Source of the DNA: JAJYKC01 sp963823105
GTDB lineage: Bacteria > Acidobacteriota > Terriglobia > Bryobacterales > Bryobacteraceae
Direction: 5' to 3'
Length of the DNA stretch: 64,000 nucleotides
Assembly: GCA_963823105.1 (NCBI GenBank)
Contig: CAWGKC010000014.1
Location: 1-64,000, forward strand
Shown: positions 27,084 to 36,705 of the stretch, piece after piece
Position numbering within the stretch: the first letter of the stretch is position 1
How the letters are laid out: each line of letters starts with the position of its first letter
The notes under the pieces: model-generated
Database searches by the model: none
Told to the model about the DNA's origin: nothing
Seen by the model: only the letters and a program-made list of their open reading frames with translations
Program-made: the position numbers and the translations under genes

Positions 27084-28723
27084 CGGTCCTGGTAATAGCG
27101 GCGATGTTGGCGCAGGCCGCCGCGGGATCGGGGGCGGAGGGGCCGAAGGGGTCGATTCAAGGGACGGTGGTGAACGAGGTGACGGGTGCGCCGGTGAAGA
27201 AGGCGAGGGTGCATCTGTACCGGAGGGATGGACCGGCGCAGCAGGAAAATGCGGTGACCGATGCGAGCGGAGGATTTTCGTTTTCTGGATTGCCGGCGGG
27301 GAAGTATCGCGTGCAGGCGGATCATCCGGAATATAGCGGGTCGGCCGCGGAGCGCGCGGGGCATTACGGGGTGGAGGTGATTTTGCAGCCGGGCGACGAC
27401 AAGACGGGTGTCGCGATCGCGTTGACACCAATGGCGGCGGTGAGTGGAAAAGTGACGGACGAAGAAGGCGATCCGGTGAGCTACTGCGCGGTGGAGGCGA
27501 TGCGATTTCAGTGGCAGAGGGGGAAGAAAGCGCTGACCGCCGAGCAAAATGTCCAGACCAACGACAAGGGCGAGTACCGCATTTACAATCTGGAGGCGGG
27601 ACGTTATTACTTGCGGTTTTCGACAAACCAGGAGATTCCGCAGCCGCACGCGTTGATGCCAGCCAAGGACGCGGCGGGGCTGCCGCAGTTGGGGTATGCG
27701 ACGGTGTTTTACCCAGGCACGGCGGATGTGAGCGGGGCGGCGCGAGTGAATCTGGCGGCGGGCGCGGAGCTGCGGGGCATCGACGTGAGGTTGCGAAAAG
27801 AGAAGGCGTTCCCGATTCGCGGAACTGTAGAGGGGCCGGCGGAGGCATTCCAGCGCGGCGGGACGAGTGCAATTGTTTACTGACCGGTTCCGGTGAAGGA
27901 GTCCAGATCGGGGCGAGCGCGGCTCCGGACGGGAGTTTCCTGTTCGACATGATCAAGCCCGGCGCCTACGTGATTGATGCGCGGTGTAACGCGGCCTACT
28001 GGGGCAGGCAGGAGATTACGGTGAAAGACGCGCCGGTTGAGGGCGTGACGGTGCGCTTGCAGCCGACGATGGAGGTGACCGGGCACAGTCGAAATCGAGG
28101 CGGCGGACGGAGGCGCGGCGAAGCCGCAAGGGCAGATGAAGGTTCAACTGGTGCCGCAACTGCGCGTGGGGCCGTTCTTCGGCGTGCAGCTCGGAGGCGG
28201 CGACGGTGGCCGAGGACGGGACGTTCGCGATTCCGGGATTGACGCCGGGCAAATATGAGGTGAACCTGCAAGGGCAGCCACGGCCCAGCTATGTCAAGTC
28301 CTTGCGGCTCGGGGATCAGGACATTCCAGGAGTCCGAAATTCCCATTTCGGCGGGAGCGGCGGGGCCGTTGAAGATCGTTGCTCGGGACGAAGATGGGAA
28401 ACATCGATGGCACTGTGGAGGGGAGCGAGCGGCGCAGTGGCCGTGGTATTTTTTACCGCGCCCAGTCGGAGAAACGATGGCGGCGACAGCTCGCCGCGGA
28501 TGCGCAGGGGCATTTTCATTGGGAAAACGCCGCGCCGGGCGAGTACCGCGTGTTCGCGCTGGAAGGGGAAGACAGCAGTATTCTATGGGAGAACGGCGAT
28601 TTGCGAAAGGCGCTGGAGGGGCGGAGCGGGAAGGTGAGCGTCGAAGAGGGCGGGACGGCGACGGTGTCGCTGACGGTGATTTCAAGAGAAATGCTGGAGC
28701 GGGTGAAGCAGGAGAACGAGTGA
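27080..28723 (+). CDS. Array protein B3: exported carboxypeptidase-regulatory-like repeat protein, several frameshifts
   Basis: About 548 residues if shifts near 27865, 28085, 28200 and 28330-28500 are bridged. The first 260 residues are in one frame (signal peptide TVLVIAAMLAQAAAG, GTVVNEVTGAPVKKARVH, VSGKVTDEEGDPVSYCAVEA, YPGTADVSGAARVNLAAGA). Later pieces (FLFDMIKPGAYVID, TFAIPGLTPGKYEVNLQG, HFHWENAAPGEYRVFALEGE, VTVISREMLERVKQENE-like end) keep the B-family order. The stop at 28723 lies 4 bases from the stop of the convergent galE gene, so transcripts of the array and the polysaccharide cluster meet here. No terminator hairpin is apparent. Confidence 0.72.
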
Positions 28724-28726
28724 GCG

Positions 28727-29695
<969 letters not shown>

Positions 29696-30827
29696 TTAGC
29701 TTCGATTGTCGGCGAGAGCGGCGGCTTGCCGCAAACGGGCGGCGACGCGATGGATTTGTTCCGGGGCGATAAAGGGGTTCATGGGAAGGGACAGGACCGA
29801 GCGCGCGGCGGCTTCGGCGTGGGGGAAATCGCCGGCGCGATAGCGGACGTCGGCGTAGGCGGGGAGCAGGTGGATGGGCGTCGGGTAATGTACAGCGGTT
29901 GAGATGCCGTCGGCTTGGAGGGATTGTTGGACGCGGTCTCGATTGGCGATGGCGACGGTGTAGAGGTGATAGACGTGGCGGACTTGGGCTGAGACGAAGG
30001 GGCGGACGATGGAGGGGTGATCGAGGAGCGAATCGTAGAGGGCGGCGGAGGAGCGGCGGGCTTCGGTCCAGCGGTCTAGGTGTTTGAGTTTTACGCGTAG
30101 GATGGCCGCTTGCATGCCTTCGAGGCGATAGTTGAAGCCCTTGAGGACGGGGTGGTATTTGCGTTCCTGGCCCCAGTCCCGCAACATGCGGATGGCGCGG
30201 GCGAATTCGGGATTGGAGGTGGTGACCATGCCGCCTTCGCCGGCTGCGCCGAGGTTTTTGGTGGGGTAGAAGCTGAAGCAGCCGATATCGGCGAGGGAGC
30301 CGGCGCGGCGGCCATTCGAATTCGGCGCCGTGGGCTTGGGCGGCGTCTTCGACGACGGCGAGATTATGGCGGCGGGCGATGGCGAGGATGGCGTCCATGT
30401 CGGCGGGCTGGCCGTACAGATGAACGGGGAGGATGGCGCGGGTGCGCGGGGTGATGGCGGATTCCAGTTGAGCGGGGTCCAGGTTGTAGGTGCGGGGATC
30501 GATGTCGACGTAAACGGGCGTGGCGCCGGCGTAGCCGATGGCGGCGACGGTGGCGTAGAAAGTGTAGGGGACGGTGACGACCTCATCGCCGGGGCCGACG
30601 CTAGAGGCGAGCAGGGCGAGGTGCAGGGCGCTGGTGCCGGAGTTGACGCCGATGGCGTGGGGGACCTGGCAATAGGCGGCGAATTCTTCTTCGAAGGCGG
30701 CGACGGAAGGGCCGAGGATGAAGTGGTTGTTGTCGAGAACGGCGCGGATGGCGGCGTCGATCTCCTCCCGCACTTCGCGGGTTTCGGATTGAAGATCGAG
30801 CAGGGGGATGGATTCTGTGAGGTTCAT
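29696..30827 (-). CDS. DegT/DnrJ/EryC1/StrS-type PLP aminotransferase, one frameshift
   Basis: About 377 residues bridging one shift near 30310. It begins with IPLLDLQSETREVREEIDAA and FILGPSVAAFEEEFAAY. Then come the substrate-binding GVNSGTSALHLAL, the PLP-contacting VVEDAAQAHGA and the Schiff-base Lys region FSFYPTKNLGAAGEGGMVTT. The C-terminal part has GFNYRLEGMQAAILRVKL and HVYHLYTVA. The family transaminates nucleotide-linked keto sugars to amino sugars. With galE downstream and glycosyltransferase genes upstream, it most likely makes an amino sugar for an exopolysaccharide. It is separated from the upstream GT4 gene by 6 bases. Confidence 0.9.
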
Positions 30828-30833
30828 TTTCGT

Positions 30834-32060
30834 TCAAGTGCGGGTGAGACGGGGCGTGGTCTCCAGGACGGTTTCAAAACGGCGCGCGACGCTTTCCCAG
30901 GAGAAATTTGCAGCGACGAAATCGAAGGCGGATTGGGCGAGCTCGCGGCGGCGGGCGTCGGAGGCGAGCAAGGAGACGCAGGCATCGGCGAAGGGCGCGG
31001 GATCGTTGGCGAGCAGGATGTGCTTGCCGTGTTCGACGGGGAGGCCTTCGGCGCCGATCGAGGTGGAGACGACGGGGGCGCGGGCGGCCATGGCCTCGTA
31101 GATTTTGAGCCGCGTGCCGCTGCCGACGCGGAGGGGCACGATCGAGACGGAGGAGTTCCAAAGATAGGGGCGGACGTCGGGGACGGTTCCGGTGACCGCG
31201 ACACCGGGGGTTGAGCGGGCGAGCGATTCCAATTGCGGGCTGGGGTCGCGGCCGACGATGGAGAGCGTGCAATCGGGTTTCGCGCGGCGGATTAGCGGGA
31301 AAATCTCGCGGAGGAACCAGCCGATGCCGTCGCTGTTGGGCATCCAATCCATGGAGCCGACGAAGACGAGATCGGCGGCGAGAGAGGGATCGGGACGCGG
31401 GGGGAAGGGCGGAGCGAAGGATTCGATGATCGACGCCGGTGGGGATGTCGGAGACTTTCGCGAGGCCGAATTCGCGCTGCATGATCGCGGCGTCGATGGG
31501 CGAGACGGCGACGACGGCGGCGGCGGCGCGGCAGGCGGATTTCTCGTAGGCGAACATGCGGCGCGCCTGGAGGGAGAAGTAGGCTTTGCGGAGCGGATCG
31601 GCGGCGGTTTCGGCGTGGCGGCGCCAGATGGTGGATTCGACGTTGTGCTGGAAGAAGACGGCGTCGGCGAGGCGGGGGATAGTTGGGGGCGCGGGAAAAA
31701 GAAAATCGCAGACGAGATAGTCGAACGGCTGCGCGGCGAGGAGCGTCGGCGATGGCGCGCTTCATGGCGGGCGGAACGGTAGCGGGCGACGAGCGACCGG
31801 GAGCGGGGTGAAGAGTCCGGCGGCGAGCTGGGCGGCGAAAAGCGGCGAGCGCTTGGAGACGATGCGGTGCGGGACGGCGTAGTGGAAGGACGAATATTCG
31901 CCGCTGCGCGGCGGGGCCTTCGGGGCGATCCGGTTCGTCGAAGGCGACGTAGTGGATTTCGTGGCGGGCGTGCATGTCGCTTGAGCATTTCGAGCGTGCG
32001 GATGTGGCCGCCCTTGGTGGTGGGATGGAGAAAATCGGTCTTGACCCAGAGCAGCTTCAT
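30834..32060 (-). CDS. GT4-type glycosyltransferase, multiple frameshifts
   Basis: About 408 residues after bridging shifts near 31430, 31560, 31770 and 31950. The N-terminus (MKLLWVKTDFLHPTTKGGHI, RTLEMLKR) has the GG-loop style of GT4 acceptor domains. The C-terminal GT-B donor domain is intact: DLVFVGSMDWMPNSDGIGWF, LSIVGRDPSPQLESLA, VTGTVPDVRPYLWNSSVSI, PLRVGSGTRLKIYEAMAARA and VSTSIGAEGL. The Glu-x7-Glu nucleotide-sugar region is present in part. It would add a sugar to the lipid-linked polysaccharide unit. Its ATG overlaps the asnB-like stop. Confidence 0.82.
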   Translation of the reverse strand: MKLLWVKTDFLHPTTKGGHIRTLEMLKRHARPPRNPLRRLRRTGSPRRPRRAAANIRPSTTPSRTASSPSARRFSPPSSPPDSSPRSRSLVARYRSARHEARHRRRSSPRSRSTISSAIFFFPRPQLSPASPTPSSSSTTSNPPSGAATPKPPPIRSAKPTSPSRRAACSPTRNPPAAPPPPSSPSRPSTPRSCSANSASRKSPTSPPASIIESFAPPFPPRPDPSLAADLVFVGSMDWMPNSDGIGWFLREIFPLIRRAKPDCTLSIVGRDPSPQLESLARSTPGVAVTGTVPDVRPYLWNSSVSIVPLRVGSGTRLKIYEAMAARAPVVSTSIGAEGLPVEHGKHILLANDPAPFADACVSLLASDARRRELAQSAFDFVAANFSWESVARRFETVLETTPRLTRT

Positions 32061-34055
32061 ACGGCGGAAGGCAGTGCCTCCGCGTTTTCGGAAGCCGGCA
32101 TGAGGCCATCCCAGCCAACGGTCGCGGCGGCCGGTGAGGAAGACGTCGCCCCAGATTTGCGAGGTTGAGGAGACGCCAGATGCGGTCGGTGGCGTCTTCG
32201 CGCGCCGGAGCGGTGGCGGTCGAGCAGCGAGGCGACTTCGCGGCGGGATCGAGATAGGAGGCGAGAAGGCTGTCGTTGGCGCGATGAGAGCGGCGAAGAG
32301 GCGGCGCGGCCGAGGCGTCGAGCAGCCACTGGCGGAGCGGCGTGGGGAAGCCCATTTTCTTGCGATAGACGATGTCGTGGCGGGAGGAGACCTCGACGGC
32401 GCTTCTTGAGGATGTACTTCTGCGTGGCGCCGTTGCGAAGTTTCAGTGCGCGTGGGGACGCGCATGGCGAACTCGACGAAGGTCGTGATCGAGGAACGGG
32501 ACGCGGCTTTCGATGGAGGCGGCCATGCTCATCTGGTCCTGTTTCATGAGCAGTTCGACGAGATAGGTTTTCTGGTCGGCGTACAAGCATGCGGGGCAGC
32601 GAGTCCGAGATCGCGGCTGTGGGCGTTCCAGATATCGGAGGTAATGCCGATAGACGGCGGCGGGCAGGACTCTTGAAGCAGGCGCGTTCTGTTCGGCGGC
32701 GGAAAACGCGGCGTAGAAATTGTCGAGGAAGAGCGATTCGATGGAGGAATCGCGCGGCCGAGGAAAGTGTGCTGGAGCGTGCGGCGGAGGCCGGCTTTGA
32801 GCAGAGACGTGGAGGCGATGCGCTCGCGGAGGCAGGCGGCGGAGCGGGCGCGGGACGACGGTAGTAGGCGGAGGCGGCGCGGCGGTTGATGGAGATTCCA
32901 GCGGTAGCGTTCATAGCCGCCGAACAGCTCGTCGCGCCTTCGCCGGTGAGGACGACCTTGACGTGCTTGGAGGCGAGCGAGGAAACGAAGGCGAGCGAGA
33001 CGCTGGAGGGCCAGGCGATGGGTTCGTCTTCGTGCCAGACGAGACGAGGGAGGGCGTTGAAAAATTCCGCCATGCCGAGGACGGTTTCATGGTGCTCGGT
33101 GCCGATGGTGGAGGCGACCTCGGAGGCGAAGCTCAGTTCGCTGATAGCGGGCCTCGCGGTAGCCGACGGCGAAGGTTTTCACCGGGCCGGACGTTTTCCG
33201 CTTGATGATGGCGGCGATGGCGCTGGAATCGACGCCGCCGCTGAGGAACATGCCGAGCGGGACGTCGCTCATGAGGCGCATTTCGACGGTTTCTTCCAGC
33301 CGGCGGCGGCGTTTCGGCGATCCATTCTTCGTCGGTGGACGGCTCGGAGAACGAAGGGGGGTCGAGCGAGGAGGGTACGTCCCAGTATTGACGGATGTCG
33401 AGTGTCGGGCGCGGCGCCGGAGCCGTCGAGCGTCAGATGATGGCCGGGCATCAGTTTGCGGATGCCGCGAAACAGGGTCCGCTCGCCGCTCGAATAGCCG
33501 AAGGCGAGGTACTCGGGGAGCAGGTCTTCCTCGAGACGCGGCGAGATGGACGGGATGCTCGAAGAGAGCCTTCATTTCGGAGGCGAAGGCGAAGAGGGAA
33601 CCGTCCCAGAAATAGTAAAACGGCTTGATGCCCAGGCGGTCGCGGGCGGCGAAGAGGACGTTGCGGCGGAGATCCCAGATGGCGAAGGCGAACATGCCGC
33701 GGAAGCGGGACAGGCAATCGGGGCCGTACTGTTCGTAGGCGTGGAGGATGGTTTCGGTGTCGCAGTGGCTTCGGTAGCGATGGCCGGCGGCTTCGAGCGC
33801 CGGGCGGGCGGCGGCGTGGTTGAAGATCTCGCCGTTATAGACGATGACGAGGGAGCCGTCCTCGTTGGACATGGGCTGGCGGCCGCCGGAGAGGTCGATG
33901 ATGCTGAGGCGGCGGTGGCCGAGAAAAGCGCGGGGGCCGTGGAAAAAATGCGAGTCGTCGGGGCCGCGGTGGGCGATGACGCCGGTCATGCGGGCGAGAA
34001 CGGCCTCGGCGCCCGTTGGTGGGGTGGCTGAGACGAATCCGGCGATTCCGCACAT
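32057..34055 (-). CDS. Glutamine-hydrolysing asparagine synthase-like amidotransferase, multiple frameshifts
   Basis: About 666 residues with many single-base shifts between 32100 and 33550. The glutaminase domain is clean: N-terminal Cys nucleophile (MCGIAGFVS), IAHRGPDDSHFFHG, HRRLSIIDLSGGRQPM and VYNGEIFNH. After the breaks the ATP-pyrophosphatase loop (FLSGGVDSSAIAAII) and the synthetase region (VVLTGEGA, DRIWRLLNL, then WGDVFLTG) are found in order. Such genes occur in exosortase/exopolysaccharide clusters, where they probably amidate a sugar acid rather than make asparagine. It lies between the wzy-like gene and the GT4, on the same strand. Confidence 0.82.
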
Positions 34056-34061
34056 GGGAGC

Positions 34062-35474
34062 TTAGGCCCCGGCCGTGCGCAACGGCTCCTGCGAAGCGTT
34101 CCACAGAGCGACGGTGAGACCGGCGAGGGCGGGCACGTAGTAGGTGTAGGCGAGGGCGTCGAAGAGCATGTTGGCGGCCAGGCAGACGAGCGAAAGCATG
34201 AGGAAGAGCGACATTTGGGCGATCTCGCGAAGGCGGGGATCGCGGCGGGCGCGGCTATAAAGGCGGAGGCAGAGGCCGATGGGACCGAAAACGGCGCCGA
34301 GGAAGCAGAAGAAGGCGGGAATCCCCGTTTCGCTGGAGACTTGGGTGTAAGCGTTGTGGGTGACCTGCCAAGCGGCGCGGACGCCTTCCCCGCTGGCGAT
34401 GCTCGCTTCGGCGTCCATGAATTCGCCGGCGCCGACGCCTGTGAGCGGGTGTTCGATGGTGACTTCGATGCTGCGCATGAGCAGGTGCTTCCGGGCGTTG
34501 GTGGATGCGACGGCGGAAGCGGCTTCGTCCGATTCGAAGGCGGCCGAGCTATCGAAAACGGTGATCAGCCGCATCCAGGCCCGAGGAGCGAGAATGGGGG
34601 CGGCGAGGAGCGCCAACAGCATGGAGGCCGCGATGAGAACGCGCTGGGCGGACGAGGCTTTCCAGGCGGCGAAGAGGCAGACGATGCCGATGGTGAGCAT
34701 GGCGCTGCGCGAGCCGGTGCGGAGCGATACGAGCAGAATCGTCCCGCTAGCCACAAACATGACGAGGCGGAAGACGATGGAGCGGCCTTTGTCAAAGGCG
34801 ATTAGCAGGCAAAAGGGAAGCGAAACGAGCAGGTGGAGAGCGAAATCGTTGGCGTTGGCCATGGTGCCGGCGGCGAAAGAAAAGCGTCCGTCGGACTGGA
34901 CGCGGCCGAACTTGTAACTGGCCACGAGATCGAGCACGCCGCAGACGGCGATGGTGTACATCAACCGGCGGACGAGGCCGATGCCGATGGCGAGGGCGGC
35001 GATCATGAAAAAAGTGGAGTAATTGGTGATGAGTGTGTCTTTGAGCAGCAGCAGGGAGGCGGACTTGTAGAAACTGAACGGGACGGAGGCGGTCCAGAAG
35101 ATGTAGAGTCCGACGACACAGTATCCGACTTTGGTGGTGAAGATCTGGCGGATGCGGCCGCTGAGGAGGGCGGCGAGGATGGCGGGGGGGCCGAAGAGAT
35201 AGGGGAGAAAGGCGCGGACGCCGAACGCGATCCCGATCAGATCGTTCAGGAAGGCGAACAACATGGCGATGTAGGCCCACGAGGCGAGAAAACCGATTTT
35301 GCGGACGGGATTTTCGAGGGTCGCGACGCCCGGCGGGGCGAGGCGCGGCGTGGCCGGGGAGATGGGGATGGGCGGGTTGGGCGGAAAAAGGGGCGCGACG
35401 GCGCGCGGGACCGCGTGCTGGGCGGCGGGCGAGGGCGGCGGGAGTGGCGCGAGGGAGGCTTTAAACCGGCTCAT
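34062..35474 (-). CDS. O-antigen ligase/polymerase-like membrane protein (Wzy_C family)
   Basis: 470 residues from the ATG at 35474; an upstream ATG at 35510 is possible. After a Pro-rich cytoplasmic N-terminus (to about residue 60) there are ten or more hydrophobic segments. A large loop contains the family signature, with SRSAML after LRTGS and then HPLTGVGAGEFMDAEAS and QVTHNAYTQVSSETGIPAF. These Arg- and His-containing loops mark O-antigen ligases and polymerases, which handle undecaprenyl-linked glycans at the periplasmic face. It is the first gene of the minus-strand polysaccharide operon (wzy, asnB, GT4, degT, galE). The frame is intact. Confidence 0.88.
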   Translation of the reverse strand: MSRFKASLAPLPPPSPAAQHAVPRAVAPLFPPNPPIPISPATPRLAPPGVATLENPVRKIGFLASWAYIAMLFAFLNDLIGIAFGVRAFLPYLFGPPAILAALLSGRIRQIFTTKVGYCVVGLYIFWTASVPFSFYKSASLLLLKDTLITNYSTFFMIAALAIGIGLVRRLMYTIAVCGVLDLVASYKFGRVQSDGRFSFAAGTMANANDFALHLLVSLPFCLLIAFDKGRSIVFRLVMFVASGTILLVSLRTGSRSAMLTIGIVCLFAAWKASSAQRVLIAASMLLALLAAPILAPRAWMRLITVFDSSAAFESDEAASAVASTNARKHLLMRSIEVTIEHPLTGVGAGEFMDAEASIASGEGVRAAWQVTHNAYTQVSSETGIPAFFCFLGAVFGPIGLCLRLYSRARRDPRLREIAQMSLFLMLSLVCLAANMLFDALAYTYYVPALAGLTVALWNASQEPLRTAGA

Positions 35475-35627
35475 AAAGGGAAACTCTCGTCCGGCAACAG
35501 GGTGCCGCAATGGAGGGCGGCATAAAGTCGTTCACGGGAAAAACACGCTCCAGTTTCAAGTATATAGATCTCTTCGGCCATTCCGCCGTGGTTCTTTGTT
35601 GGTTGGAGGCAGTCAGAGGAGATTTAC
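35475..35627. promoter_or_regulatory. Divergent intergenic region between polysaccharide operon and secreted-protein genes
   Basis: This 153-base gap is the only space between the minus-strand polysaccharide operon and the plus-strand exported-protein genes, so both promoters must lie here. The plus-strand gene has a clear GAGGAG ribosome binding site eight bases before its ATG. An AT-rich patch (AAGTATATAGA, about 35560) could be a -10 region. No -35 was assigned. Confidence 0.4.
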
Positions 35628-36705
35628 ATGAGCCACAATAGAATTTTGAACGCCGTGCTGCTCGCCGGGGTTGCGATGGCCGGGCTGCGCGGTCAGACCC
35701 AAGTGGATCTTCGCACGCAAAGTAAGAGTATCGACTTTTCGGGTGCGAACTTCACCAAGCCGATGGCGTCCGGGCAGGCGCTGCCGGGCACCTGCACGAC
35801 CGGCCAGATGTATTTTCTCGTGACGGCCCCGCCGGGACAGAACCTATACGCCTGCGTCTCGGTGAACGTATGGACGCTACAGGGCGCGGGCGGAGGGGGA
35901 GGATTGCCTCCGGTCAGCGGCCACGGCGGCGACGAGCTGACGACCGACGGAACCAACATAATGTGGACGCCCGATGGGCGGGGATTTGAGCGGAACGGCG
36001 ACGGCGCCGACGGTCATACAAATCCAAGGGCACCCGGTATCGGCGGCAGCGCCCGGTCCGGGCCAGACGTTGATATGGAATGGGACGACGAACCAGTGGA
36101 CTCCGCAGTTGTCCTCGACAGGGGGAGTGCAGTTGTCGAGCCAACTTCAGGATCTGGCGGCGGCGACGAGCGGGAGCTCGGTATTGACCATCGGACAGGA
36201 TTGCGCGCTGTTGACGCCCTGCAATTTCCGGTTCGGAAGCGTGACCTATACGGTGGCGGCGCCGGCCTCGGTGACGCTGAGCGGCGGCACGGGCCTGGCG
36301 TACATCTATCTGGCCGGGAACGGAGCGTTGACGGTCGGTTCGAATTTACCGGCGGTATGCAACTCGGTTTGCACGGCTCAGGCCGGAGTCACTTCGTTTC
36401 CGGCGACGAGCATTCCGCTGTACACCGCATCGGCGACGAATGGACTGTGGAACGCCAACGGCATCTACGATTACCGGGCGTTTCTCGCGGTGAAGAACCT
36501 GACCGGCACGGCGGGGGTGATCAGCGTGGACAGCGGAGGAACGGCGATGCTGAGCCTGGACACTACGCTGATCAGCATGAAAGTTCCCGTGCCCGCGACG
36601 TCGAGCGGCGCGTGCCTGGCCAATCAATGGAGCACGGATGGCACTTACTATTATCTTTGTGTCAGCAATAATCTTTGGAAAAGGACGGCTTTAAGTTCAT
36701 GGTAA
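35628..36705 (+). CDS. Exported protein with tail-fibre-like GDLSGT repeat motif, one frameshift
   Basis: About 358 residues, bridging one shift near 35970. Signal peptide ILNAVLLAGVAMAGLRGQ, then a small domain with two Cys (GTCTTGQMYFLVTAPPGQN, YACVSVNVWTLQG). The segment GGDLSGTATAPTV with IQGHPVSAAAPGPGQTLIW is the motif found in phage tail-fibre and bacterial surface collagen-like proteins. A Thr/Ser/Ala-rich beta-type region follows, and the end (CLANQWSTDGTYYYLCVSNN) echoes the N-terminal Cys pair. It is probably an extracellular structural protein. Its last seven bases overlap the start of the giant gene downstream (ATGGTAA), so the two are coupled. Confidence 0.75.

Larger units (their letters stand above)
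18921..28723 (+). repeat. Tandem array: three copies of a two-gene A-B module
   Basis: The order is A1 B1 A2 B2 A3 B3, with starts at 18921, 20554, 22205, 23821, 25453 and 27080. The module period is about 3.25-3.28 kb. Every junction is a four-base start/stop overlap (GTGA or ATGA), so the array reads as one translationally coupled operon. A and B genes are themselves related: both start with a signal peptide and a carboxypeptidase-regulatory-like domain (AGVVVDEATGAPVRKA in A, GTVVNEVTGAPVKKA in B). Copies are diverged except for a 242-bp stretch around the B1/A2 and B2/A3 junctions that I read as identical. Confidence 0.9.
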
